Shown here: in pieces, positions 5,279-13,450 of the stretch | How the letters are laid out: each line of letters opens with the position of its first letter | Position numbering within the stretch: position 1 is the stretch's first letter | Program-made: the position numbers and the translations under genes | The notes under the pieces: model-generated | What the model saw: only the letters and a program-made list of their open reading frames with translations | Databases searched by the model: none | What the model was told of the DNA's origin: nothing | DNA from: CASQEL01 sp036655975 | Lineage (GTDB): Bacteria; Desulfobacterota; Desulfovibrionia; Desulfovibrionales; Desulfovibrionaceae | DNA: 15,661 nucleotides | Direction: 5' to 3' | Assembly (NCBI GenBank): GCA_036655975.1 | Contig: JAVVPD010000049.1 | Coordinates: forward strand, 1 to 15,661

Positions 5279-6810
5279 GATGCTCTTTTTTTCACAATAG
5301 ATATTTCCGGTGCGGGCGTTTTTACGTCTATTGGCAAGCGCAGGGTTACCCGAAAGCCGCGCGGCAGAATATTTTCGCAGGTGAACGTACCGCCGCAAGC
5401 CTCCGCACAATGTTTGACAATAGAGAGACCAAGACCGGAACCACCGGGATAGCGGCGGGCGCGTTTGCCCCTGTAAAAAGGCTCGGTGATATGGGGAAGA
5501 TCTTCCACCGTGACACCGGGGCCGCAGTCTTCCACGGTAATATCGAGCATGGTGCTTCCTTCCCGCAGATTGATGGTAATGGGGCCTTCTGTGCCCGCAT
5601 AGCGCACGGCATTGCGGATGACATTGCCGAGTGCTCGGCGCAGGCAAACGGGGTCGGCCAGCACATGACATTCGGCTGTTTGGGCGATACGCACATCCGC
5701 AGTATTTTTCTCTTGTCTGGTGATATCTTCCAGCATAGTGCACAGGGCTATCCGCTCACGTACAGGCGTATTGGGGATAGCTTCAGAACGTAAATATCCC
5801 AGTAAATCTTCAACAAGTATGGAAAGTTGTTCCGTCTCTTCTGCCAATTGTTGGGTACGCTTTTGGGCATCTCCTTCAACGCGGTTTTCCAGTACGGCAA
5901 GGCCCAGTTTCAAACGGGCCAGCGGAGAATTGAGCTCATGAGCAATTTGGCGCAAGAAACGCCTTTGCCCATGAACCTGTTGGTAGACTTTTTCTGCCAT
6001 CACCGCCGTGGCCCGGAGGAGTGTGCCAAGCTCATCGGTCCGGTTTCCGCCTGCTTGGCGCAGAACGTCTTTTGATGAGCCGGAAAGCGCCGTAAAGTTG
6101 CCGGCGGCAAGCTCCCGAGTGGTACGCGTCAACGAAACAATAGGGCGCATGAGTGCATGAACAAAGGGATACCACCAGAGAAAAGAAATCATCAGGCAGG
6201 CGGCCAAGGCCCAAAAAACCCATGAGAGAATAAAAAAATGTCCATTGCCGGTAACGCTTGGGGCTGCGGCCGCGAGCAGAGCGTAACAAACTGTGCCGTC
6301 TTCAGCAGAGAGCAGGATTGTTCGTGCGTACCAGTATTCGGCATTTTCTCCATCATCCGCGCGCATAAAAATGGCGTACTGTTGCGGAATAATCCCCGCT
6401 TCCAGTTCTACACGGGGGGTGATGCTAGATTCTGCGCTTTCAAGATCTTCCGGTGTCGCGCAGAGGGAATAGGGCGGGCGGGGAATGCGTAAGGCAGCCT
6501 CAAGCAGGGAAGGGGGCAAGGCGTGCCGCGTTATGTTATCCACATCTAGCCTTTGTAACAGGAAGCGAAGACCGTATTCGGTAGAAGCTGTTTGTAACGA
6601 TTTTTCTCGTTCCGCCATATTTTTATACTGAAGCTCGGCAACCGTTGTCCGAAAAATTTCACGAATGTCGCCATTAAAAAGTTGCGGGGGGTAGAGGTGG
6701 TCTGTTGTGCAGAACAACAGTGCCATGCCTGTGAGCAGGCAGAGCAGTGCCAGCAACACAACGTTGGCAATGGACCAGAGGAAAAATTTTTGATACAGTC
6801 CGAAGCGCAT
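5269..6810 (-). CDS. CpxA-like sensor histidine kinase
   Basis: A 513-residue membrane kinase. TM1 is about residues 10-33, a periplasmic sensor region about 34-190, TM2 about 191-216, then HAMP (about 217-275) and a HisKA domain with the phospho-acceptor His291 in FLRQIAHELNSPLARL. The ATPase domain shows the N box (NVIRNAVRYA, 396-405), G1 (VEDCGPGV), F box (FYRGKRARR) and G2 (GGSGLGLSIVK). The H-box and the following helix resemble CpxA (HELRSPLTRL), with Asn where Arg is usual. The gene starts 14 nt after the regulator stop, so the two are co-transcribed. The signal is unknown; the periplasmic sensor region suggests envelope or periplasmic redox conditions, which is inference. Confidence 0.93.
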   Translation of the reverse strand: MRFGLYQKFFLWSIANVVLLALLCLLTGMALLFCTTDHLYPPQLFNGDIREIFRTTVAELQYKNMAEREKSLQTASTEYGLRFLLQRLDVDNITRHALPPSLLEAALRIPRPPYSLCATPEDLESAESSITPRVELEAGIIPQQYAIFMRADDGENAEYWYARTILLSAEDGTVCYALLAAAAPSVTGNGHFFILSWVFWALAACLMISFLWWYPFVHALMRPIVSLTRTTRELAAGNFTALSGSSKDVLRQAGGNRTDELGTLLRATAVMAEKVYQQVHGQRRFLRQIAHELNSPLARLKLGLAVLENRVEGDAQKRTQQLAEETEQLSILVEDLLGYLRSEAIPNTPVRERIALCTMLEDITRQEKNTADVRIAQTAECHVLADPVCLRRALGNVIRNAVRYAGTEGPITINLREGSTMLDITVEDCGPGVTVEDLPHITEPFYRGKRARRYPGGSGLGLSIVKHCAEACGGTFTCENILPRGFRVTLRLPIDVKTPAPEISIVKKRASLQ

Positions 6811-6824
6811 ATTTTTTCCAAAAG

Positions 6825-7514
6825 TTACACAGGATTTTTAGTAAAGCAGTAGCCCGCCCCACGAACTGTACGTAAATGACGCGGATTTTGCGGGTCATCG
6901 CCCAGTTTGCGGCGCAGGGAGGAGATGTGCATATCTACAGAGCGGTCAAAGCGCGAGCTTTCTCGGCCCAGCAGCTCCAGTAATTGGTCACGGCTGTAGA
7001 CGCGGCCGGGGTGTTCTGCCAGCGTGTACAGCAGGCGAAATTCCAATAGTGTCAGTTCCAGTATGCGTTGGTCTAGGGTGGTGGTAAATGTTTGCTGGTC
7101 CATGTGCAAGCCCCCGACAGAAATAGCTGTATTTACCGAGGGTTCAGACGACTGGGGCGTGCGTCGGAGGACAGCACGTAAACGGGCCAGCAATTCTCGT
7201 GGCGAAAATGTTTTAGGAACATAGTCATCCGCCCCCATTTCCAAGCCCAGAATTCGGCTGAGTTCTTCATCTTGCGCGGAAAGAATGACCACAGGCACTT
7301 TATGTTCCCTTTGAAGTTCTCGCAGAACGCTCAACCCGTCTATATCTGGAAGCATCATATCGAGTAATACTAAGTCAAAATGGCTTTTTGTGAATGCGTC
7401 AAGCCCCTCATGCCCTGTATGGGCTAAATGCAAATGAAAGCCAAAAGGCTCTAAATAGTCACGCAGTAGGGCGCAAATTTTTTCGTCGTCGTCAATGAGC
7501 AGTACGTCCATCAT
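6825..7514 (-). CDS. OmpR/CpxR-family response regulator
   Basis: A 229-residue two-domain regulator starting at the ATG at 7514, chosen because GGAG lies 7 nt upstream and the protein then begins MMDVLLIDDD like its family. A start further upstream would lie across the promoter. The receiver domain has the acidic pocket Asp8-Asp10, phospho-acceptor Asp52 (LLDMMLPDIDG), Ser79 and Lys101. The usual Lys-Pro-Phe is Lys-Thr-Phe here, a substitution I believe occurs in other CpxR-like proteins. The C-terminal winged helix is complete (LTLLEFRLLYTLAEHPGRV, then the recognition helix SSRFDRSVDMHISSLRRKLG and RTVRGAGYCF). It is the first gene of the regulator-kinase operon, and the TTTAC array downstream is its likely target. 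Confidence 0.94.
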   Translation of the reverse strand: MMDVLLIDDDEKICALLRDYLEPFGFHLHLAHTGHEGLDAFTKSHFDLVLLDMMLPDIDGLSVLRELQREHKVPVVILSAQDEELSRILGLEMGADDYVPKTFSPRELLARLRAVLRRTPQSSEPSVNTAISVGGLHMDQQTFTTTLDQRILELTLLEFRLLYTLAEHPGRVYSRDQLLELLGRESSRFDRSVDMHISSLRRKLGDDPQNPRHLRTVRGAGYCFTKNPV

Positions 7515-7546
7515 ACAAAATCTCCAGGCAGACCTTATTCTCACAA

Positions 7547-7560
7547 CACTGTTTGCAGTG
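7547..7560. promoter_or_regulatory. inverted repeat at the presumed transcription start of the regulator operon
   Basis: CACTG (7547-7551) and CAGTG (7556-7560) form a short dyad with a 4-nt centre, just downstream of the TATACT element. It could be an operator overlapping the start point. A 5-bp arm is short enough to occur by chance. Confidence 0.25.
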
Positions 7561-7562
7561 AA

Positions 7563-7591
7563 AGTATAGTCAATTATGGCTATAAGGCCAA
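7563..7591 (-). promoter_or_regulatory. sigma-70-like promoter of the two-component operon
   Basis: On the minus strand TTGGCC (7591-7586) and TATACT (7568-7563) are separated by 17 bp. They match the consensus at 4 of 6 and 5 of 6 positions. The promoter is about 50 bp upstream of the regulator start. Confidence 0.55.
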
Positions 7592-7675
7592 GCAAAGGAT
7601 ACGCTGATAAAAACTGATTTTTGAATTATGGGGGGGACTCTGCTTTGGGGAGGGCTGCTTACGGAGCTACGCGTA

Positions 7676-8854
7676 CTAGCCTTGATAGCGAGCGTAAATA
7701 GCTTTTATGGTCTCTTCCACGGTTAAAAAAGCTTCCACGACTTGTGGATCAAAATGCGACCCCGCGTTGTTTTTGATGAAAGCCACGGCATCCTCCCATT
7801 TCCATGCGGCTTTGTAACAGCGGGCAGAGGTTAGCGCGTCGAACACATCAGCCACGGCGGTAATCCGAGCGGGGAGGGGGATATCTTCCCCCGCAAGTAG
7901 GGGAACGTCGCGATCCCCCGTATAGCCGTGCCCGTTCCATTTTTGGTGGTGGTGCCTGGCTATTTCTTTTGCCATGCAGTCAATCAGTTCACTGGCATGG
8001 GGAAAAAGCTTGCTTCCGGCAGCGCAGTGCGTCTGCATGATGGCAAATTCTTCAGCAGTCAATTTGCTGGGCTTTTTGAGTATTTCGTGGGGAATGGCAA
8101 CCTTGCCCAAATCATGGAGCATGGCGGCAAGGCGTATTTGGCTACGGGTTACTCGGCGGGTGTCGATATCAATATTGTTTTTTTCGGCGATAACTTGGTA
8201 GAGTTCCGCAGCTATGGCCCCCACGCGTTCCACATGTGGGGCTGTTTCTTGGGGATCGCTCAACGCAGCCATTAATTGCATGCGATAGATCATTTCTTTC
8301 GCCATGAGGCTGCGTTCTACCGCATTTACGGCCTGCACGGCCAGTACGCCTAATATCGTAGCCACTTCATCGGGAAAGGGGACAATTTTGCCGTCTTGCA
8401 TGCTGTTAATCAGTTGAATCACGCCCAATGTGTTGCCGTGTTTGCCTATCAGCGGCAAGCAGAAGACAGAAACAGTTTTGTAGCCGGTGACATTGTCAAA
8501 ATTTTCGTTAAAGGAAAAGGGCATATCCGAAGGAAGTTGGCGCACATCGGCTAAATTCAGCATGTTGCCGTAGGTGGCACAATAGCCGGCGATGGAATGG
8601 GGATCTATGGGGAGGCGCGCGAGGGCATAGGAGTATTTATAGGCCAGATCTACGGGGAAAAGCGTATCGTTGTGGGTGTAGGCAAAGACAAGTTCGTTAT
8701 TTTCGACAATGAAAACGGTTCCCGCATCAGCGGATGACAGGGTGCGGGCTTCCAACAGAATCCTGTCCAAAATGGTACCGATATCGTCAAATTTGGATAA
8801 TTGCTGCGAAAATGTGGAAATCCACGTAAGAATATCTGGCAGAAATTTATGCAT
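7676..8854 (-). CDS. GAF and HD-GYP domain protein (putative cyclic-di-GMP phosphodiesterase)
   Basis: A 392-residue soluble protein. Residues about 20-180 form a GAF-type sensor domain and residues about 195-390 an HD-GYP domain. The metal-binding HD doublet is His247-Asp248 in MLHDLGKVAIP, and a second histidine group is at 301-303 (HHHQKWNGHGYTG). The later family motif ADVFDALTSARCYK is also present. The signature GYP reads Gly-Tyr-Thr (310-312), so activity on cyclic-di-GMP is plausible but not certain. The ATG at 8854 has AGGA 6 nt upstream and lies 12 nt after the metallo-hydrolase stop, so the two are probably co-transcribed at the end of the mla operon. No clear terminator follows it before the regulator promoter. 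Confidence 0.88.
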   Translation of the reverse strand: MHKFLPDILTWISTFSQQLSKFDDIGTILDRILLEARTLSSADAGTVFIVENNELVFAYTHNDTLFPVDLAYKYSYALARLPIDPHSIAGYCATYGNMLNLADVRQLPSDMPFSFNENFDNVTGYKTVSVFCLPLIGKHGNTLGVIQLINSMQDGKIVPFPDEVATILGVLAVQAVNAVERSLMAKEMIYRMQLMAALSDPQETAPHVERVGAIAAELYQVIAEKNNIDIDTRRVTRSQIRLAAMLHDLGKVAIPHEILKKPSKLTAEEFAIMQTHCAAGSKLFPHASELIDCMAKEIARHHHQKWNGHGYTGDRDVPLLAGEDIPLPARITAVADVFDALTSARCYKAAWKWEDAVAFIKNNAGSHFDPQVVEAFLTVEETIKAIYARYQG

Positions 8855-8866
8855 GATACATCCTGT

Positions 8867-9679
8867 TCATAAAGGATCGTAGAGTATTCCTTCCGTAGCC
8901 ATGCACATCCGTACGGGACTAGCGGCAGAGGCTTGGCGCATTTTTTCCAGCATGGCGTCTAGCGCAGCGTCTGTGCGGTACGGCGCGTGATGGCAGATGA
9001 CCATGGTTCGCGTACCTGCCTCACGGGCAAGTTGTGGTAACATTTCCATGGCAGTGTGACCCCACCCGTGATGTTTTTGATATTCTTCATGGGTATAATG
9101 CCCCTCTGCAAAAATAATATCCGCCGCATGCAGGAGTTTTTGGGCTATTTGGTGGCTACGTTCACTGTGTACTTCCCAATCGGGAATAATGCAGGCGCGG
9201 GAGTTTTGAGATTGCAGGGAGAAAGCATGACAGAGGCAGGTATGTGGTACAATGGTTGTGGTGACGGTCACATCGCCAATAATGATAGGGCTATGTGTGT
9301 CCAATTCCCGCACGTCCCATTGGCAGAGCAATTGTGTAGGTTTAAGGGGAAACAAGACTCCGGTGAACAGATGATCTAAAAAATTCGTGCAGCCTTTGGG
9401 GGTGTGGAAATGGATTTTCCACGCGGGATTGTGCAGAGGTGCAAAAAAGGGTAGGCCTTGGATATGGTCTAAATGCAGGTGGGAAATGAGGATATGCGCT
9501 TCGCCCCCTGAAGCTGGCAGGGCATTACCCAAACCATATATGCCCGTACCCGCATCGATAATAAGGTATTCTGCTCCTGTATGACGTATTTCAAAACAGG
9601 TGGTATTTCCCCCATATTTTTGCATTTCTGGGGAGGTGATAGGAATAGATCCGCGTACACCCCAGGGAAGTATCTGCAT
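8867..9679 (-). CDS. metallo-beta-lactamase-fold hydrolase
   Basis: A 270-residue protein from the ATG at 9679 (AAGGA 6 nt upstream); the frame extends further up to 9778 but the extra part has no family similarity and lacks a good ribosome binding site. It starts MQILPWGVRGSIP and has YGGNTTCFEIR, then the metal site SHLHLDHIQG (His67, His69, Asp71, His72). Later histidines lie in VPHTCLCH, HHGWGHTAMEM and CHHAPYRTD. This is the pattern of the MBL-fold group that includes phosphodiesterases related to PhnP and RNase Z. No signal peptide, so cytoplasmic. The actual substrate is unknown. Being placed directly before an HD-GYP phosphodiesterase suggests a shared signalling or nucleotide-turnover role, which is inference. 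Confidence 0.87.
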   Translation of the reverse strand: MQILPWGVRGSIPITSPEMQKYGGNTTCFEIRHTGAEYLIIDAGTGIYGLGNALPASGGEAHILISHLHLDHIQGLPFFAPLHNPAWKIHFHTPKGCTNFLDHLFTGVLFPLKPTQLLCQWDVRELDTHSPIIIGDVTVTTTIVPHTCLCHAFSLQSQNSRACIIPDWEVHSERSHQIAQKLLHAADIIFAEGHYTHEEYQKHHGWGHTAMEMLPQLAREAGTRTMVICHHAPYRTDAALDAMLEKMRQASAASPVRMCMATEGILYDPL

Positions 9680-9777
9680 GCTTGATCCTTCTACGTATTG
9701 TCGAGACAAAATTCTATCACTATGCATCACCGTAGTGTTATATATTCTTTCAAATACCCCGCGCCCAAAGGCCGGCA

Positions 9778-10662
9778 TTATTGCTGTAAGCGAAGTTGCC
9801 TGTAGGTGGCATAGGCTTCGCGCATGGCAACATACGGATCAACGGCGGATTTATTGATATCTTCATACAGGGTGAGGATGTCGTCCAGCGTATTGAAGCG
9901 CAAGCCGCCGGAAACAGCAAAAGCGGCTTCCCAAGGCTGTAGATAATAGGTTGGATCAAGGAAACAGTCGGCGGCAAGACCGACAGAATCACGGGCAGAA
10001 CTGGGGCCGATAATGGGCCACACCACATAGAGACCCTGCCCAATACCCCATACACCGAGGGTTTGCCCAAAATCTTCGCCCGAGGCATCAACGGGGACGA
10101 TGGCTTTGGCTCCTTTGGCAACGTCGATCAATCCGCCAAAACCCACTGTGGTGTTAATCATAAAGCGTCCGAATTCCACTCCCGCCGCATTGGGCTTGCC
10201 TTGTAAGAGGGCGTTGATGAAGCGGATGGGGAACAGCAGGTTAGAAAGCAAATTTTTGAGCCCGGTTCGAAATTCGGAAGGGGTAACATAGGCATAGCCC
10301 GTATAGAGGGGGCGTGCTACGTACAGATAAAAAATATCATTGAATTTAAACCAGAACCTGTTCCAAGGCTCCAAAGGGTCACTGATGGAGATGACGGGGG
10401 CATCGTAATCGTCCAGCGGTTCTTCCACAGAAGAGTTTTGCCGATGTGGATAGACGGATTCACTAGAAGCGGGGATGCTGGTCATCATGCGGGAGGGGCG
10501 GGCGTTGGAGGAAGAAGTATCGTCTTGCCCTTCGGTATGTTGACTTGTGGAAGCAGGCACTGCGGGGGAATCTGTTTTTTTGGACGCGCATGCGCCCAAT
10601 AAACATAGGCTGCATAGCAGCACCACACAGGGGCTTATGACAAAAAAATTATTTTTGTACAT
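9778..10662 (-). CDS. mlaA: MlaA (VacJ) outer-membrane lipoprotein
   Basis: A 294-residue lipoprotein of the system that removes misplaced phospholipids from the outer leaflet of the outer membrane. The start at 10662 gives a lipoprotein signal with lipobox LLGAC (Cys25). A low-complexity Ser/Pro-rich linker follows to about residue 75. The MlaA domain begins at DPLEPWNRFWFKFND and includes the characteristic RFMINTTVGFGGLIDVA, the segment ending GVWGIGQGLYVVWPIIGPSS, and a DSVG element. The ATG lies inside the end of mlaC, an overlap of 14 nt, showing translational coupling. In E. coli mlaA is unlinked from the other mla genes; here it is in the same operon. Confidence 0.95.
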   Translation of the reverse strand: MYKNNFFVISPCVVLLCSLCLLGACASKKTDSPAVPASTSQHTEGQDDTSSSNARPSRMMTSIPASSESVYPHRQNSSVEEPLDDYDAPVISISDPLEPWNRFWFKFNDIFYLYVARPLYTGYAYVTPSEFRTGLKNLLSNLLFPIRFINALLQGKPNAAGVEFGRFMINTTVGFGGLIDVAKGAKAIVPVDASGEDFGQTLGVWGIGQGLYVVWPIIGPSSARDSVGLAADCFLDPTYYLQPWEAAFAVSGGLRFNTLDDILTLYEDINKSAVDPYVAMREAYATYRQLRLQQ

Positions 10663-11287
10663 TGCTGCGTTCCCGCATGTCTTGCGCTTTCTCGTCCACA
10701 CGCTGAATGAGCTGATCAACGGAATTTTTGCTCAAAATATCCTGAAATTGGGTGCGATAGTTTTTCACCAGACTGATACCTTCTACCAGAACGTCGTACA
10801 CAAACCACGATCCGTTCTTGGGTAACATCCGGTAGGCAACAGGGATAGGTTTGCTGTCCTTGAGCGTCAGCAAGGTCTGAATTTCTACCCTTTGGGCAGC
10901 ACTATCACTTTTGTCACCGGTATAGACGATTTTTTCCCCATTGTATTTATCAACTTTGCCCAGATAGGTATAGATTAATAGGTCGGCAAAAGCGGTAGAA
11001 AAGCGCTGCTGTTGGTCGGGAGTGAACGAGCGCCACGCTGGGCCGACCGTCCGCATGGAAAATTCTTGAAAGTCAAAAATGGTGCGGACTTCTGCCTCAA
11101 TAGTTTTATTGAGGACTAAGCGTTGCTGCGGATCAGGATAGGCAGGATTCATGACCACAGCCAAAATTTTGTTAACCGCAGTTTCTAAGGTTTGATGCGC
11201 CACACTTGAGGAAGCGCTTGCTGGTGTGTTGCCAGCCAGTATAAGCAAGCAGACTAAGGTGAAACTCAAAAAAGTACGTTGAACCAT
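10649..11287 (-). CDS. mlaC: MlaC periplasmic phospholipid-binding protein
   Basis: A 212-residue protein with a signal peptide (residues 1-25, cleavage near ASAS) and the MlaC/Ttg2D fold. Recognisable parts are TIFDFQEFSMRTVGPAWRSF, the segment TPDQQQRFSTAFADLLIYTY, and WFVYDVLVEGISLVKNYRTQF. MlaC carries phospholipid between MlaA and the inner-membrane MlaFED complex. It starts 2 nt after the mlaD stop and its end overlaps mlaA by 14 nt. Confidence 0.95.
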   Translation of the reverse strand: MVQRTFLSFTLVCLLILAGNTPASASSSVAHQTLETAVNKILAVVMNPAYPDPQQRLVLNKTIEAEVRTIFDFQEFSMRTVGPAWRSFTPDQQQRFSTAFADLLIYTYLGKVDKYNGEKIVYTGDKSDSAAQRVEIQTLLTLKDSKPIPVAYRMLPKNGSWFVYDVLVEGISLVKNYRTQFQDILSKNSVDQLIQRVDEKAQDMRERSNVQK

Positions 11288-11289
11288 GA

Positions 11290-11733
11290 CTATACGCCTC
11301 CAAAAGCATATTTGCCAATCAGGGATTCAAGGTCGACAGCGGATTCAGTTTCGTGAAGTTCTGCACCGCTTGCCAGAATCTGTCCAGAGCCGCCGGGCGC
11401 TATATTGACGTATTTGTCACCGATAAGTCCACTGGTTTTGATAGAGGCGATGGTATCTTCCGGTAAGTGCAAATCCGTATTGAAATGTAAAACAATAATG
11501 GCTTGGGCGTGTGCTGCATCAACCTGTATGGCGGATACGCGTCCTACAGGCACGCCCGCAAGTTCAATGTCTGCCCCTACGCGAAGACCTGAAACAGAAT
11601 TGAAACGCGCCGTTAGTTGATAGCCTTTGTCGGCAATGATTTCCATGCGTCCTAATTTAATCGTCAGGTAGGACAGGCAGACTAATCCCAAGAGGACAAA
11701 AATGCCTACGGCAATTTCACGGGTTGTGGTCAT
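11290..11733 (-). CDS. mlaD: MlaD, MCE-domain substrate-binding subunit
   Basis: A 147-residue single-pass protein: an N-terminal transmembrane anchor (about residues 7-26) and one periplasmic MCE domain (about 38-115) with GLRVGADIELAGVPVGRV and SGLIGDKYVNIAPGG. It forms the ring of the MlaFEDB complex. Its length is slightly short compared with E. coli MlaD. It is preceded by AAAGGAT with 8 nt spacing to the ATG, 44 nt after mlaF. Confidence 0.95.
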   Translation of the reverse strand: MTTTREIAVGIFVLLGLVCLSYLTIKLGRMEIIADKGYQLTARFNSVSGLRVGADIELAGVPVGRVSAIQVDAAHAQAIIVLHFNTDLHLPEDTIASIKTSGLIGDKYVNIAPGGSGQILASGAELHETESAVDLESLIGKYAFGGV

Positions 11734-11777
11734 ATGCGTATGATCCTTTTATCTGTAATTATTGTATATTATGAGGC

Positions 11778-12596
11778 TTAACTGTCAAGCCAAATTTGCA
11801 GGGCCTTTTGTACTGTAGGGCTTAAAGCCGTGTAGGTTGTGCCGTGGTGCTGTTCGGCCTTGCGCTGTAAAAAATGCTGTAGGTAAGGATCTGTTGTTGC
11901 CAATAATTCTGCATAGGAACCGCTGAATACCGCAGCGCCAGCGCGGAGCACTAATACGGTGTCTGCAATGTTGGCAAGACTAGCAAGGTCATGACTGACC
12001 ACGATAATACTCATTTGCGGATAGCGTTGCCGCATCTCAAGCAATAATTGATCCATTTGCGCTGCGGTGATAGGGTCAAGGCCCGAGGTTGGCTCGTCGC
12101 ATAAAAGAACCGTAGGCTCGGTGATAATGGCCCGTGCCAGCCCCGCACGCTTACGCATGCCCCCTGAAAGCTGGTGGGGGTAATAGTGGGCAAATTCTTC
12201 CAAGCCCACCAAGGAAAGTGTACGTAATGCCGCTTGATGAATAGTTTTTTTGTCAAGACGGGTGTGTTCTTTCAGTGGTAGGGCAACATTTTGCGCCAAG
12301 GTGAGCGCGCCCAGCAAAGCACCGTCCTGAAACAATACGCCAAAATTACGGCGTACGCGCCGAAATTCTCGTATATTTAAGGAAAAAAGATCGATGTCGC
12401 CTAACCATATTTTTCCACTTTGGGGACTGAGCAAGCCAAGAATATGACGCAGCAAGGTGGATTTGCCGCAACCAGAACCGCCAAGAATTACCGAAACCCG
12501 CGAAGCGGGCAGTACGGCGCTTACATTTTGCAGCACAGATGTTGTTCCGTAGCCCACAGAGAGCTGTTCAAGGCGTATATCCCAAGCATTTTTCAT
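11778..12596 (-). CDS. mlaF: MlaF, ABC ATPase of the Mla transporter
   Basis: A 272-residue ABC ATPase. Walker A is GGSGCGKS (39-46), the Q-loop lies at FQDGALL, the signature is LSGGMRKR (143-150), Walker B is VLLCDEPTSGLDP, and the H-loop is VSHD. The GMRKR signature is typical of the MlaF/Ttg2A group. The C-terminus extends past the core with a small amphipathic tail (ALSPTVQKALQIWLDS). It lies 14 nt after mlaE. Confidence 0.95.
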   Translation of the reverse strand: MKNAWDIRLEQLSVGYGTTSVLQNVSAVLPASRVSVILGGSGCGKSTLLRHILGLLSPQSGKIWLGDIDLFSLNIREFRRVRRNFGVLFQDGALLGALTLAQNVALPLKEHTRLDKKTIHQAALRTLSLVGLEEFAHYYPHQLSGGMRKRAGLARAIITEPTVLLCDEPTSGLDPITAAQMDQLLLEMRQRYPQMSIIVVSHDLASLANIADTVLVLRAGAAVFSGSYAELLATTDPYLQHFLQRKAEQHHGTTYTALSPTVQKALQIWLDS

Positions 12597-12610
12597 GTAT
12601 TTATTCCGCT

Positions 12611-13450
12611 CTAGAGCAAAAATGACGTGAGTACATAGTCAAACACCAGAATACATACGCAGGAAATGACCACAGCCGAGGTGGTGGCATTGCCGACAGC
12701 TTCTGGCCCCATGCTGTCACGCCGACGGTGCGTGTTGTAGCCCTGATAGCAGCAGATGCTGGTGACCAAGATTCCGAACACCAGAGATTTTAAAAAACCG
12801 CCGCTGATATCTGCCATGGTCACACTGCTTTGAATGCGGTAAAAATAGGCTCCTTCATTGATGCCAAGCAAAAGAACGCCGGTGACATAGCCCCCCACAA
12901 TGCCAATAACGTCAAAAATAGCCGTTAGCAGCGGAAAGGAGATAAGTGAGGCCAAGAGGCGCGGGGTGTACAGATACCCGAGTGAATTGATATCCATGAC
13001 ATCCAAGGCGTCGATCTGGTCGCTGATACGCATGACCCCGATTTCAGCCGTCATGGAAGATCCCGCACGCCCTGTCAGCATAATGGCGGTCAGCACTGGG
13101 CCTAATTCACGGATAAGCGTGAGGGAAACCGCTGCGCCGAGCATCCCCACGGACCCAAATTTGACCAGAGTGTAATAGCCCTGCAAACCCAAAACCATCC
13201 CGCAAAAAACGCCGATGAGCAGAATGACAAATAGGGACTTAAAGCCGATACCGTACAATTGTTGCACAACTTTGCTGCCCAGACGTGGGGTATATAGGCT
13301 TAAACGCAAACCTTCAGCCATAAACAGGCTAAAATTGCCGAGAGCCGCCACATTCCGTACACACCATGCCCCTAAAAGCGCGCACAGGCGCGCGGGCAGG
13401 GAAAAAGGGGATTGCTGGGGATTTTGTTGGGGCATGTGGGGGGCCTTCAT
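12611..13450 (-). CDS. mlaE: MlaE, permease of the Mla transporter
   Basis: A 279-residue integral membrane protein of the MlaE/Ttg2B family. It has the conserved ELGPVLTAIMLTGRAGSSMTAE-type segment (split over about residues 115-137) followed by GVMRISDQIDALDVM, with several hydrophobic helices and an RRRDSMGPEAVGNATTSAVV end region. The start ATG overlaps the SPOR-protein stop (TGATG), indicating coupling. An ATG five codons on, with GAAGG 8 nt upstream, is an alternative. No mlaB (STAS) gene was seen; it may be absent or elsewhere. Confidence 0.95.
   Translation of the reverse strand: MKAPHMPQQNPQQSPFSLPARLCALLGAWCVRNVAALGNFSLFMAEGLRLSLYTPRLGSKVVQQLYGIGFKSLFVILLIGVFCGMVLGLQGYYTLVKFGSVGMLGAAVSLTLIRELGPVLTAIMLTGRAGSSMTAEIGVMRISDQIDALDVMDINSLGYLYTPRLLASLISFPLLTAIFDVIGIVGGYVTGVLLLGINEGAYFYRIQSSVTMADISGGFLKSLVFGILVTSICCYQGYNTHRRRDSMGPEAVGNATTSAVVISCVCILVFDYVLTSFLL

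Noticed and set aside
7628..7664. G/C-run stretch after the HD-GYP gene as a terminator
   Set aside because: No stable stem with a following U-tract could be drawn; only a 5-bp A/T pairing was found.
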